Shown piece by piece: positions 54,328 to 64,000 of a stretch of 64,000 bases of DNA. Under the pieces are notes generated by a model. That model did no database searches and had not been told where the DNA came from. It was given only the letters and a program-made list of their open reading frames with translations. This DNA comes from Mariannaea sp. PMI_226 (lineage: Eukaryota > Ascomycota > Sordariomycetes > Hypocreales > Nectriaceae). The position numbers and the translations under genes are program-made. Every line of letters starts with the position of its first letter. Within the stretch, counting starts at the first letter, position 1. The stretch lies in the NCBI GenBank assembly GCA_024336345.1, contig JANFOG010000014.1:992001-1056000 (forward strand), read 5' to 3'.

Positions 54328-56322
54328 TTACCGTCTTCGGCGCAATCTCTTATCAGGACCATATTCACAAATTTGCTTCACGAGTTTGATCCACTCGCCC
54401 TTGGCCATTTGACCTGGCTTGTCGCCAACGCGGCCAGTGAACTTCTTGATCAAGTCACTGATAACAATACCTTCGGGAGGGATTTTCTCCAAGATTTCCC
54501 ATGGTTCAATGATGGAACCAGAAGCACCAGGCGAGGCACCACCTTGGTTTGGAACAGGACTACCAGCGCGAGATGCAGAAGGTGTTCCACGGGTGCTGTT
54601 GCTGACAAGCTTCAGCTTCTTCTTCTTGCCAGCGCCATCCGACATTTCCCCAGCAGTAGCCTCACCATCGCTACCGGACCCAGCACCGCTAATCTTGGGT
54701 CGTCGAACAGTCGCCTGTGGTAGTGGAGTTCCAGATCGCGATCCCATTGCAGGAGTTGCCGTTTTCTTAAGCTTCTTTCTCGAGGATTCATTGCCACTAG
54801 ACTCCGAGAGCGCGGGAGATCCTGACCGCTTGAGTGACTTAGCCTTTTTAGAGCCATCCAGCTTGTTCTTGCCCGAGGGCGTCAACGTGCCCTTCGTGCT
54901 CTTGGATTTGTCCTTCCCGTCTGTTTCCTTTCCAGTTCCATCTTTTTTGTCTTCGTCATCCTTCTTCTCATCTTTCTCCGCATCCTCATCCTCAGAAGAG
55001 CTTCCTTCATCAGAGCTGCTCCAAGGATTCTCTTCGGAATCATCGCTTTCGTAGATGTTCTCTCGATCTCGTTTGATGAGTGCCTTTTTGGTGGCCTTAC
55101 CATACTTTTGGCGGTCCAACTCCTCTCGAAGCTGTTCCTTGAGCTCTCTGTCTACTTCTTGTTCATCACCATCGCCAAAAAGGTTGGCACCAAGTTGCTC
55201 GCGCCGGATACGGTCCTTTGATTCCTTGGTATCTTCGTCGTCGTTACGCTCAAAGAGGGGCGCCTCGTCGTCATCTTGGAATTCGTCACCTGACATATCA
55301 ATCTCATCAAGATCTTGTTTCTCTAATCTCGATGATCCTCGGAAAGTCGAACTTTCTGTCTTGATCATTTGACCATGTCCGTACAGCATTCGTCGTGTTG
55401 CCTCAAGGTCAACCTGGCCCGCTCGCTTCTCTTCATCCTTCATGACCCAACGGCCGACATCGACCTTCTTGTTCATGAAATTCTCGGCCTCGTCGATGGT
55501 GAAAGGCTGGAAGGGAGGCTTTGCAGTGAATTTGTACCACTTCTCAAGGGGTACCATGCGAAAGACCGCTTTATCAATAATAAATGCAACGTTCGTCTCA
55601 GACAAGGCAGCGACATAACTACCCACCCACACGTTCTTGCCATCAGCGTCCTCTAGATGCCAAGGGAGAGCTTCTTCGTAGCGAATGTCGGACTCTTTTT
55701 TTGCGGAGGCTGTCTTGGGTGCTCGATTGAAATTAGTCTTTTCTTCTTTTTGTTTCTTAGGTCGCTTTGGGTTCAGGTCCTTTGCAACGGGTGCAATTTT
55801 GGCCTTGTCGATGGCCCGCTGGGCCTCACGCTCTGCTTTTATTTGTGCAAGTCTTTCAGCTTCTTGCTCATCCACTTGAGGCGGTTCTGGAGCTTCAACT
55901 TTGACGGATCTCCCGGGTGGAGGTTGCCGGGCATCGCGCCGGTGGAGAGTGACTGGACGAGCAAACTCTTCTTGGTCAGTAGGATCAATGGGCTTATCAC
56001 CCAACTTCGCTTGAGAAAATTTGATCATGTGATAGCGGATTCCATTTAGTAAAGCTCTTTTTGTTGTCATGATCGGGATATCGGTGTGATCGGGAGGTGG
56101 TGGCTCTGACCATCCGCCATACTGCCTGCGCAGTTCCTCAGTGGTGGGTTTGGGGCCATTCTGAGAGGTCGCCTTGGGCGCGACAGGTTTCGATGCCGTC
56201 TTTCGAGATACAAGAGGGTTGGCACGGGGCTGTTTGCGCATCGGCCGTAAGGGGTTGGCCTTCTCTCTTCTGGGAACGCCATTTGGCTTTCCAGGTGGAG
56301 GTGGAGGTGGAGGTGCACTCAT
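54328..56322 (-). CDS. TFG1: Transcription initiation factor IIF large subunit (TFG1/RAP74)
   Basis: A single exon of 664 residues. A Pro-rich start (MSAPPPPPPPGKPNG) leads to the N-terminal dimerisation domain, with LPWHLEDADGKNVWVGSYVAAL, AFIIDKAVFRMVPLEKWYKFTAKPPFQPFTIDEAE and VGRWVMKDEE typical of RAP74. A long acidic and Ser-rich central region (ESDDSEENPWSSSDEGSSSEDEDAE) and basic Ser-Pro segments follow. The C-terminal winged helix (PWEILEKIPPEGIVISDLIKKFTGRVGDKPGQM, KLVKQICEYGPDKRLRRRR) binds the CTD phosphatase FCP1 in known homologues. It is part of the RNA polymerase II preinitiation complex in the nucleus. Confidence 0.94.
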   Translation of the reverse strand: MSAPPPPPPPGKPNGVPRREKANPLRPMRKQPRANPLVSRKTASKPVAPKATSQNGPKPTTEELRRQYGGWSEPPPPDHTDIPIMTTKRALLNGIRYHMIKFSQAKLGDKPIDPTDQEEFARPVTLHRRDARQPPPGRSVKVEAPEPPQVDEQEAERLAQIKAEREAQRAIDKAKIAPVAKDLNPKRPKKQKEEKTNFNRAPKTASAKKESDIRYEEALPWHLEDADGKNVWVGSYVAALSETNVAFIIDKAVFRMVPLEKWYKFTAKPPFQPFTIDEAENFMNKKVDVGRWVMKDEEKRAGQVDLEATRRMLYGHGQMIKTESSTFRGSSRLEKQDLDEIDMSGDEFQDDDEAPLFERNDDEDTKESKDRIRREQLGANLFGDGDEQEVDRELKEQLREELDRQKYGKATKKALIKRDRENIYESDDSEENPWSSSDEGSSSEDEDAEKDEKKDDEDKKDGTGKETDGKDKSKSTKGTLTPSGKNKLDGSKKAKSLKRSGSPALSESSGNESSRKKLKKTATPAMGSRSGTPLPQATVRRPKISGAGSGSDGEATAGEMSDGAGKKKKLKLVSNSTRGTPSASRAGSPVPNQGGASPGASGSIIEPWEILEKIPPEGIVISDLIKKFTGRVGDKPGQMAKGEWIKLVKQICEYGPDKRLRRRR

Positions 56323-58160
56323 GTCGATGGCGATCCTGTTGGACGAGGCCTGAGTGCGAAGATGGTTACAGAGGTTGAGAAGAGTCTTCCGAGCTGAAGG
56401 GTAAGGCGCGAAGTCCGTGATCAGGGTTTAAAGAAGCTGTTGGAGATTGGGTTCGGGCGCGATGTGATGAACGCGATAGACTCGACTGCCGCAAAGTTCG
56501 TAGGTCGCATTCGTCGAAAAAGGAAGCGGCGCGGTGGATTCGATAAAGCACAAGAATAATAGTATGTAACAGATGATTCTTAGAGTGGAAGTGAAGGGAA
56601 AAGAAGAGCGAGATCAATAGGATTAGGGTCGATGAGAAACAAAGAGAGTTTGGTGAAGGTGCTGGGAGCCTGGAGCTGGGAGAGCGCAGACGCTCTACGA
56701 ACTTAGCTTGGAGGTTGTGTGGCTTGGATAACTGTGGCTTTGCGGCAAAGAACAGGCCTGGGTAGCGGGGTGGGGGAGAATGGGTGGATGTGAGAACCTT
56801 GGTGTGTGCTACAGTAGGTACTTCATAGGTTGGGTGGATGGTGAACGGGAGGAGTATGGAGTACATGGAAATCCGACGCTGTGCAGCATGATTTCCATAG
56901 TAAAATCCAAGTAACGGAAAGTTGACGGTATGTACGGAGTACTTCATACATGGTACATGCGGCTCATCAGCCAGCCGAGGCCCCAAACAGGGGAGCTTGC
57001 CTAAACTCTTAATAAATTTAAGCGCGCGTAAGCGATTGCGCTTGGGGAGCTTTATTAGTCGAATTCACAGGTCACGATCACGACGAGGCTACAAGAGAAG
57101 ATCTGATTGGAAGGGCTGACAGGGCGAATTGTTTGCTGATCTGGCCCAACGAGATGGGCAGGCTATGGAATCCCATGGCTCTTTAGTACTAGAGCCGACT
57201 TTGGTCCTCTCTTGTGTGAAGGAACCTTGTTTAGGAGAAGAATGGAACACTGGTCTCGTCTGGCCATGAATCCTTTCGCTCCGCGCCTTTCGGCTCACAA
57301 AAAGAAAAAAAAAACCAAGACCCAGCACCAGGAATGATCATGACAAGTTAATGTTGTCAGTTTTCTCCTCCAATAATGAATTGCGCAACTCTACAAACCT
57401 CGTCGCTATTTGTGCCTCTGTGTTGCTGCTCTTGTGTTTGATTCAACACTACCTCGGGCAGGGAACTAACATTATACTGTTTGTATTCAATTATCGGCAC
57501 TGTATTACCACCATGCCCACTTCAATCGCTCGCAAATAGATTCATCCATCATTGTGGATGTGATGGAGCAATCTGCAAGCAATCGTCCCAAAGTGAGGCA
57601 CTATCAATCTCGGCGCAAACTGATTTCCATCACTTCCTGTTCCCTTCAGGCCCCTTATTTCCTGCAGCATCAGTCATTTGCCCTGTCTCGCCCTGCTGAT
57701 AACAGCCCTACCTGAATGAGGTGATGAGCCCCAACAAGATCAGCTTGTCTCAGTCAACTACCACACTTTCTTCCCCTCATATGGCGCCTCAGACAGTCTA
57801 CGATAACCAAAATCTCGATCCCAGGCTTCTGTGCGACAGCTTTTTTTCTTCTTTTTCCTCTACTTCTTCATCCTCATTCTGACCTTTTCTTCGGTTCTAT
57901 TTTGGTTCCCCCAAATTTCTTCCTCTCGCAAGGTAGATTATCGTCAACCTCAGTCTCCCGCATCAGAAGACAGGGACTGCGCGACCATCTATCTCTTCAC
58001 ATTCGGCTAATGATCGAGCCGAATCTGCCAAAAGAAAATCAGGGCTACCGAAGCAGCCGCCAGTAGCCAGGTGGTCCCACCTAGGAATAGCCTCGAATTC
58101 AGCTTCTATCGTACCTTCCTCTCATCAGTTTCTGGCTCAGCATCCTTGTCCTTCGTTGCC
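56323..58160. promoter_or_regulatory. Divergent promoter region of TFG1 and the nucleotidyltransferase gene
   Basis: This 1.8-kb region separates the TFG1 start (-) and the nucleotidyltransferase start (+). The right end (about 57840-57910) is strongly pyrimidine-rich (TTTTTTTCTTCTTTTTCCTCTACTTC), which suggests a long 5' leader for the + gene. The 206-codon minus frame at 56366-56986 has unusual composition and no domains; it is probably untranslated leader or chance. A TTATTAG..TAATAAA-like AT patch lies near 57010-57055. Confidence 0.4.
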
Positions 58161-61100
58161 ATGCTGTCTCGCCATCCTAATGACCCAGCAGCTGCCTCAG
58201 ATGGCTCGCCGCCGGGTCTTGAGAACCGCGTACGCAATATGATTCTATCTAGTACGACACACTCAGGTTCTACCTCCAATCCAACTCCCGCAGCTCGTCA
58301 TTCGTTGCCGCCTGACTTCTCATCCTCTGCAAATTCAAGTCATGATACTCTACACGATATTGACCCATCAAGCCATGGCCTCACTGGCGATGACAATTCC
58401 TCCAGGGCTTCTGCACAGCCATCTCGGGGTGGTCGGAAGCGCCCAAACCAAGCTCAAAGACGCCAGATGAATCTGCAGTTCACTATTCCCATTGATCCTC
58501 GTCCTCAAGAATCCTCACCTTCTCGGCCGTATCAGAGCCCAAATGCGCAGTATTCGCGACCATCTCAGTCATATCATCGCCACTTGCACTCAAACTCTGC
58601 TCCCAGGTCCATGCATCATGAGGGCCGCTCAAACTATTCATACGCCCCCAATCCATGGAATAGCCCTTCTCACCACGGTCCTCCCCCAGACTTCCCTCCC
58701 AATCAATCCCAAGGCTCCTACGAACAAAGACGCAATGGTCCCAGCCAACTTTACAATCACAGACGTCCGCCAGCATTCCGACCTGAAGACATTGCTGCCC
58801 AAGCGGCCCTTCTCGATCAGCTATGCTTCAAGGTGGTCCCGGATTCCGAGATTGAGTTCTCAGAAATCAAGGAAAAGGAGGCCTTCCGCTGCCGTATTGA
58901 GGCTATCAGTCGTGAAGTTATTACGCGACATGAAATTGGAATCAACTCGTCAGTGAAATTCGATCCTTTTTCAGTCGAACTCAAGTGCTTCGGTAGTCTT
59001 TCGTCGGGATTTGCTACAAAGGCATCTGACATGGATCTTGGTCTTCTGTCCCCCATGTCGCCAGTCGCGCCTGATGCTGCCGGTTCCGTTATCCCACGTC
59101 TGCTTGAAATGGCCTTTTTAGATGCAGGTATCGGTGCAAGGCTTTTGACTAGAACCAGAGTACCAATCATCAAGCTGTGCCAGAGTCCTCCAGAGAAGCT
59201 GTACAAGGATCTTCTTGATGAACGCTTCAAATGGGAAAACGGAATAGATGAAGAGGACCACGAGAATCACGAAGAAGATGATCATGAGCAGCATCATGCT
59301 TCATATGAAAACGATGGGGATCAGCTTCATGCTGAGGATGGCTCGTCATCCGCGACCGCGCTTGCCGCAACAACCGAAGGATTAGAGAGCTTGGAACTGA
59401 GACAAGGTCCCAACAACTCTCTCTCCTCATACTATAGCCTCGCCAAACGAGCTCTTCGCAGAGCTGGGGGACGAGATGCAACCATGTCAAACTGGCGCGT
59501 CTTCACGGATCAAGACTGGGATATTCTGGATCGTGTGTGCCAAGCATTTGTTGCAGGGCTTGCCAATACTGAGCTCCGAGAGCAACTCCTCGAGTACTCC
59601 CCGCTTTTATCCAGTGATATTCCCAGTAGAAGGTCTCTCTTAGGCGTCTATACCCAGGCAGAGGGTGAGCAGGTCATTCGAGTCTGGTCGAAAAGAGCAA
59701 TCACAGAGCGCAGACAAGCCCAGCATGTTTTCATGGAGTCATCTATCAAGCTATGGAGGGAGCTACAATCTCAGGGCTTTGGCATGGATCCCGTCTACCA
59801 CACGAAGCAACTTCAGGTTGGGTTAGACAGATTAAAGAAGGCGCCTTCTGTTCAATTCGCAACACTCGAGCAAGGCCAACATGAGACCCCAGCCCAGTAC
59901 TTTGCACGTGCCCAAGGGATTATCGACAGCTTACAACCCATGAATCCCGGCCTTGCCTCAAGTTGGCAGGATGCAACCATCAGGCAGTACGTCGTTGGAA
60001 TATATCAAGAGGAGATTCGTAATTTGGTCCAAGAATCTATTGATAGCTCGAACGAAACCCTACCGATCAAAGCTATTTCACGACGACACGAAAGCCTACA
60101 CCTTGCATGGGAACTCGAAAGAGCTCTGAAAAAGGAGCTGTATGAGGCAACTTACGTCGCGGATGTAAGAGCTTACATTGATCTCCTTCGTTCGCCTGCG
60201 CAAAATCTTCAGACTCAATCACCTGATGATGCTTTCGTGATTCCGCTTAACGCCGAGTCATCTGCTTTAGTTAACAGGATCCGCATGATCCCCGATCCTC
60301 ACAGAATGGCGCCCAATCAACCTAAAGACCGATACCGAGATCGCTTAGAGTTTCCCAAGACTGGTGCAGGTGTGCAATGCGATATCAACTTCTCGGCTCA
60401 TCTCGCTCTGCAAAACACTCTTTTGTTGAGGTGCTATTCTCACACGGATCCCCGAGTCCGTCCCATGGTCTTATTCGTAAAACATTGGGCGAAAACACGG
60501 GGCATAAACTCAGGCTACCGAGGAACCCTGAGCAGTTATGGTTACGTCTTAATGGTTCTTCACTATCTCGTCAACGTCGCTCAGCCCTTTGTTTCCCCGA
60601 ACCTCCAGCAGTTGGCCCCCCCATCGCCTCCTTACATGCCACCAGAGGCCATGGAAGGGACTATTATGTGCCGTGGTTATAATGTGCAGTTCTGGCGGAA
60701 TGAGAATGAGATTCTCCAGCTTGCTCAGACAAATCAGCTGAATCACAACACAGAGTCTCTCGGTCATCTTCTGCGCGGGTTCTTCGAATACTATGCCCAC
60801 AGCGGAAGCATGAGCTTCTCGACAATGAAGGGGTTCGATTGGGGCAGAGATGTTCTGAGTCTACGGTCCCCTGGTGGCCTACTAACCAAACAATCCAAGG
60901 GTTGGACAGGAGCCAAGACAGTGCTTGAACCCCAAGGCTCGGGCTCTGCTCCTCCCCATCCTCCATCTACTTCTTCTTCGTCACAAACAGTTTCTGCCCC
61001 TCCAGGTTTGACGCCTCCAAACACAGCGGAGAGTGGCAAACAAACCTCTCCACCAAACAAGCTTGGTGAAGTTAAGGAGGTACGACACCGCTACCTCTTC

Positions 61101-61334
61101 GCCGTCGAGGATCCCTTTGAGTTAGACCACAATGTTGCGAGAACAGTCACCCATAATGGAATCGTTTCTATTCGGGATGAGTTTCGTCGCGCATGGAGGG
61201 TTATCAAGGCTGCAGGGAATGGCAACTCTCAGGAAGATTTGCTGCGGGACATTAATAATGAAGAGGATCTTTCAGGTCCTTTCTTACGACTATTGGACGA
61301 CATTCATGGGATCTGGTCGGCAAAAAGCAAATGA
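58161..61334 (+). CDS. Cid1/CutA-type terminal RNA nucleotidyltransferase with large internal insert
   Basis: A single exon gives 1057 residues from the ATG at 58161; the frame opens earlier only with a GTG. Residues ~1-240 are Ser/Pro/Asn/His-rich and disordered. The nucleotidyltransferase core starts with FGSLSSGFATKASDMDLGLLSP (GS..G and two catalytic Asp) at about 277-298. The third catalytic Asp lies far downstream in GVQCDINFSAHLALQNTLLLRCY (about 737-760). HWAKTRGINSGYRGTLSSYGYVLMVLHYL and the PAP-associated segment LGHLLRGFFEYYAH (about 868) follow. Enzymes of this class add A, U or C tails to RNA 3' ends; Aspergillus CutA/CutB are the closest named examples I know. About 400 residues with an acidic His-rich patch (EEDHENHEEDDHEQHH) and helical segments separate the catalytic halves. 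It is convergent with the asteroid gene. Confidence 0.88.
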   Translation: MLSRHPNDPAAASDGSPPGLENRVRNMILSSTTHSGSTSNPTPAARHSLPPDFSSSANSSHDTLHDIDPSSHGLTGDDNSSRASAQPSRGGRKRPNQAQRRQMNLQFTIPIDPRPQESSPSRPYQSPNAQYSRPSQSYHRHLHSNSAPRSMHHEGRSNYSYAPNPWNSPSHHGPPPDFPPNQSQGSYEQRRNGPSQLYNHRRPPAFRPEDIAAQAALLDQLCFKVVPDSEIEFSEIKEKEAFRCRIEAISREVITRHEIGINSSVKFDPFSVELKCFGSLSSGFATKASDMDLGLLSPMSPVAPDAAGSVIPRLLEMAFLDAGIGARLLTRTRVPIIKLCQSPPEKLYKDLLDERFKWENGIDEEDHENHEEDDHEQHHASYENDGDQLHAEDGSSSATALAATTEGLESLELRQGPNNSLSSYYSLAKRALRRAGGRDATMSNWRVFTDQDWDILDRVCQAFVAGLANTELREQLLEYSPLLSSDIPSRRSLLGVYTQAEGEQVIRVWSKRAITERRQAQHVFMESSIKLWRELQSQGFGMDPVYHTKQLQVGLDRLKKAPSVQFATLEQGQHETPAQYFARAQGIIDSLQPMNPGLASSWQDATIRQYVVGIYQEEIRNLVQESIDSSNETLPIKAISRRHESLHLAWELERALKKELYEATYVADVRAYIDLLRSPAQNLQTQSPDDAFVIPLNAESSALVNRIRMIPDPHRMAPNQPKDRYRDRLEFPKTGAGVQCDINFSAHLALQNTLLLRCYSHTDPRVRPMVLFVKHWAKTRGINSGYRGTLSSYGYVLMVLHYLVNVAQPFVSPNLQQLAPPSPPYMPPEAMEGTIMCRGYNVQFWRNENEILQLAQTNQLNHNTESLGHLLRGFFEYYAHSGSMSFSTMKGFDWGRDVLSLRSPGGLLTKQSKGWTGAKTVLEPQGSGSAPPHPPSTSSSSQTVSAPPGLTPPNTAESGKQTSPPNKLGEVKEVRHRYLFAVEDPFELDHNVARTVTHNGIVSIRDEFRRAWRVIKAAGNGNSQEDLLRDINNEEDLSGPFLRLLDDIHGIWSAKSK

Positions 61335-61633
61335 TCTCACTGGTATTCGGTCATATGGAAGGTATCCATCGGCTGGTTGGTGATGGCGCAGCAGAGGTTC
61401 AGAAAAGGGGTATGAAGGATGTCAAGGTGGTTATCGGGGGTCTGAATCAGCTCACAGTCAAATCATGTACTATTATAACAGAAAACGGACTATTTATTGC
61501 AAAACTCTTTGAAGAGTGTCTTTGAGAACGGTGGGTCCTACAAAGGCCTATATTGCCGTTAGTTGAATTGATGGTTTCTTTCAAGGACCCTATTTCTATT
61601 GCCTTTGCCAATCTAATGACTTTGGTGCAATCA

Positions 61634-63434
61634 TCACTCGTCATCTTTCTGAAGGAGCAAGTCAAAAGGGTTCCTTGATACGTGCGAGTTGCCGCCAAGC
61701 GAATTCTTCTTCTTCTTCGTAACCCGTCCTTCTCTTGAATGTTTTGACTTCTTTGACCATGTTGCTGCCGGTGGTACTTGCTCAGAATGTTCAGGTAAAG
61801 GGACAATCTTTGCCACAATCGCCATGATTTGGGCGTCTTGCGGCTCCAGAAGTAACTCAATTACACGACCCATGTCCGGTAGCTTTGGTAAGGATGGCAG
61901 TGAGGCCAATAGCCCGTGAAGACTTGGCGCGACCTCCTGAGCAGGCACTAGGCATAGTATCTGATAAAGAATGCGGAGGGAGTAGTAGGCCGCGTGTAGT
62001 CGTGCAACGAAGTGTATTACGCCCCAAGATATTTTGTTGGAGTTTGTTATTTGCGGGGCGCGTTGCAAAATTTGGAGCATATGGGACTGTTGTCCATTCT
62101 CAGAGCAATATCTAACATCGATGATCAGGCAGAACAGGAGCCATGAGAGCTCAAGATTATCTCTCACTGTTTTCTCAATCTCTGCCATCAAGTTGACCAA
62201 GCCCTCAGAGAACCCATCGGCCAAAGCTTTGTGCATAAGGTCCAACTTGCGGCCTTTTTGGGTTGCGTTATTCACTCGCCGGTACTCATAGACGGATGAA
62301 GTGCGGCATGGGATAATTTGTCGAAGGACTGTATATGCCAGCTGCCGAAGGGTTGTGGTCTGTTCCCATGCGCTCCCTCGTGAAGGATCTTCGATCAGTA
62401 TTGGAAGGAAGATGCTTTCCTGGGTTATGTCATCCGCGTTGTTGGATTGTCCAAATTGAAGAACGAGTTCCGATATCCGGGGGTCGAGCCAACTAATTTG
62501 CAGAGAGCGTCCCGAACTGTGGAGTGGTAAAACTGCAACCTCATGATGTAAATACTCCTTGCAGAATTCTTCGTAGAGAGTCACATCGTCAACTGGCTTG
62601 GAACATTCTTGCACAATTTGCGAAATGGACAAGTTGGGATCCTGTCTGCGCTCATAGGCAAACCGACAAATCTGATCAGAGGATTGGAGTGCAAGCCTCT
62701 CGCATATAATGCTTGGGGAGAAGCTCGCACAAGCAAGTCTGGAGTCGCCATCAAGATAGACATCTCGGAAAAAAATGACGCGCCCTTGTCCAAGGCCATG
62801 TGCGAGCAGGTCCGAATCGGACGTGAGAACAGTGCCACCTGATTTTAGGAGATGCTGTGCACAGAATGCATCAGCTTCACCTGGCACCAAGCAAACTCGT
62901 GATTGATACTGCGGAGAAAGTTTGAGTGCATCAATGACCGCAGGAACGTGGAAACTGGGTGGGAGAAAGGGTCTCCCTAACATTGGCTTTACTGAGAACA
63001 ATTCGGACGTGGTAAACTTATCCGCAGCGGACGAGAAGTTGGTCCTGGCGCGTCCCTTTGTATCTGCAGCGTACGCAAGTTGCAGTTGGCCGAAACTCTT
63101 GGCCATTCTCTCCATTCGAGTAGGCCTTTTAGCTAACGGAAGGTGGCCATCAAAATAGATCGCCTCACTGCCGCCATACATCTAATCAGCCCTGCGCTTG
63201 GGTCATACTACGGCATCCCACTCACACGTTTACACGGCGGCAACTAAGCTCGTCTAGCCAAGCAACAGCAACATCTCCAAGGAGCTGGTATGACGGCAAT
63301 GCCACGCCATTTCTGTTGCAGACATGGAGGACATGGTAGGCCAGGGCGGGACCGTCAATGACGACAGATTGGTTTTCGAGGAGACCATGGACGGCAAAAG
63401 GCTCCAGGGTAGATATGAGATGGGGAATACCCAT
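61634..63434 (-). CDS. Asteroid/XPG-fold (FEN1-like) domain protein
   Basis: Exons 63434-63228 and 63181-61634 give about 584 residues. MGIPHLISTLEPFA and SVVIDGPALAYHVLHVCN form the XPG-N-like start (G-[IV]-x-x-L; metal Asp), followed after splicing by IYFDGHLPLAKRPTRMERM. The XPG-I block is RVCLVPGEADAFCAQHLLKSGGTVLTSDSDLLAHGLGQGRVIFF, with acidic residues placed as in FEN1-family nucleases and fungal asteroid proteins. The C-terminal half is helical with a Lys-rich tail (GRVTKKKKNS). The donor is ambiguous: GTGTGA after AAC (used) or GTAAAC six bases earlier, both phase 0; a better-looking GTGAGT would break the frame. Nuclease activity is unproven for this branch; translational or RNA-related roles (Mkt1-like) are possible. 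Confidence 0.82.
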
Positions 63435-64000
63435 GATCTGAGAGTTATGAGCGACAGGATGTTGTAAGCAAGAAGCACACATGTGCAGCGAGCTACTTGG
63501 CTAATTTAGCCATGGCTGCTCAATTGAGTGCAATGTGGAGAAGCGAGAGACTCGGTGGTTAGCCGTGTCCTACGATGAGCTGTGCTATGTGATGCAAGTG
63601 AGCGATCCCACTTTTGCACAGTTGAATGCAAGGTTCAGGATTTTGAGCGTGATTGAGTTTTCGGTTTGCTATAGATTTAAAGCCCTTTTTTTCTTGATGC
63701 AACTGCAGATAAATGTATGAGCCTACTCATAAGCGTCACCAACCACTCGGTATCTAAGTCCTCCATAAACAAAACACAAGGCTCTATCACACATGTTCTC
63801 CTTCATCCAAAGGAGAAAAAAAATTGCCGCCGGAGCTTGGGCGGCTTCCCTTCTGTTCTTCATATTCTGGTCCGATTTGCCCCGCTTGAGCGACCCTCCC
63901 TGGGGCCCACTGTGACACTCTGAATTGATCGCACAGTCTTCCATACTGTACGTGACTTGGCTCGCCCCGTTGGTGCATGCATCCATAAGCCTCATTCCAA
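63435..64000. other. Region upstream of the asteroid-domain gene, to window edge
   Basis: 566 bp holding the promoter of the asteroid gene (-) and, presumably, sequence of the next gene outside the window. Overlapping frames at 63717-63995 on both strands show no domain, so I cannot assign a coding end here. Confidence 0.4.

Noticed and set aside
56366..56986. 206-codon minus frame upstream of TFG1
   Set aside because: No domain, atypical composition, and it overlaps the TFG1 leader; best read as chance or untranslated sequence.

Overview
The window is nuclear DNA from a filamentous ascomycete (Pezizomycotina, most likely a sordariomycete; the order is not resolved). The evidence is short introns (mostly 46-110 nt) with GT..AG ends and CTAAC-type branch sites, monocistronic genes on both strands, and fungal families such as fungal-specific Zn2Cys6 factors, ERG24, a MUG157-type glycosidase, ESA1, TFG1 and TRS85. 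I reconstructed 25 complete protein genes and one truncated gene at the left edge, joining exons by splice-site phase. No rRNA, tRNA, CRISPR array or intact transposon was recognised.

Left part (1-17.5 kb) is gene-sparse, with spacers of 1-2.7 kb. It carries a truncated membrane protein gene, a monocarboxylate-type MFS transporter, a DUF7730-like protein, a secreted Lys/Gly-rich protein with 11-residue repeats, a BTB protein whose domain is split by an acidic PEP-rich insert, and a CCCH zinc-finger protein.

Middle (17.5-32.6 kb) reads as a metabolic segment. A sugar transporter and a succinate-semialdehyde-type dehydrogenase are divergent. They are followed by C-14 sterol reductase (ERG24), a cyclase-family enzyme, a large C2H2 plus Zn2Cys6 regulator, a short-chain dehydrogenase and a 3-isopropylmalate dehydrogenase-like enzyme. 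Whether the segment is a functional cluster is untested. There is no PKS, NRPS or terpene synthase in it.

Right part (32.8-64 kb) is dense housekeeping sequence. Genome-maintenance genes are concentrated at 32.8-46.1 kb: RNase H2 subunit C, REX4, ESA1, and the divergent pair POL32/RAD18. Also present are a GH125 mannosidase and a PLP aminotransferase. Beyond them lie CHM7 (ESCRT), a coiled-coil protein next to a 118-nt CT microsatellite, TRS85 (TRAPP), BUD13 (RES splicing complex), TFG1 (TFIIF), a Cid1/CutA-type terminal nucleotidyltransferase with a very large internal insert, and an asteroid/XPG-fold protein.

The observations I would follow first are the G1/S-type ACGCG boxes in the RNH203 and POL32/RAD18 promoters, the split-domain proteins (BTB and nucleotidyltransferase), the candidate metabolic cluster, and the 14-bp tandem duplication that makes up most of a minimal intron in the aminotransferase gene.
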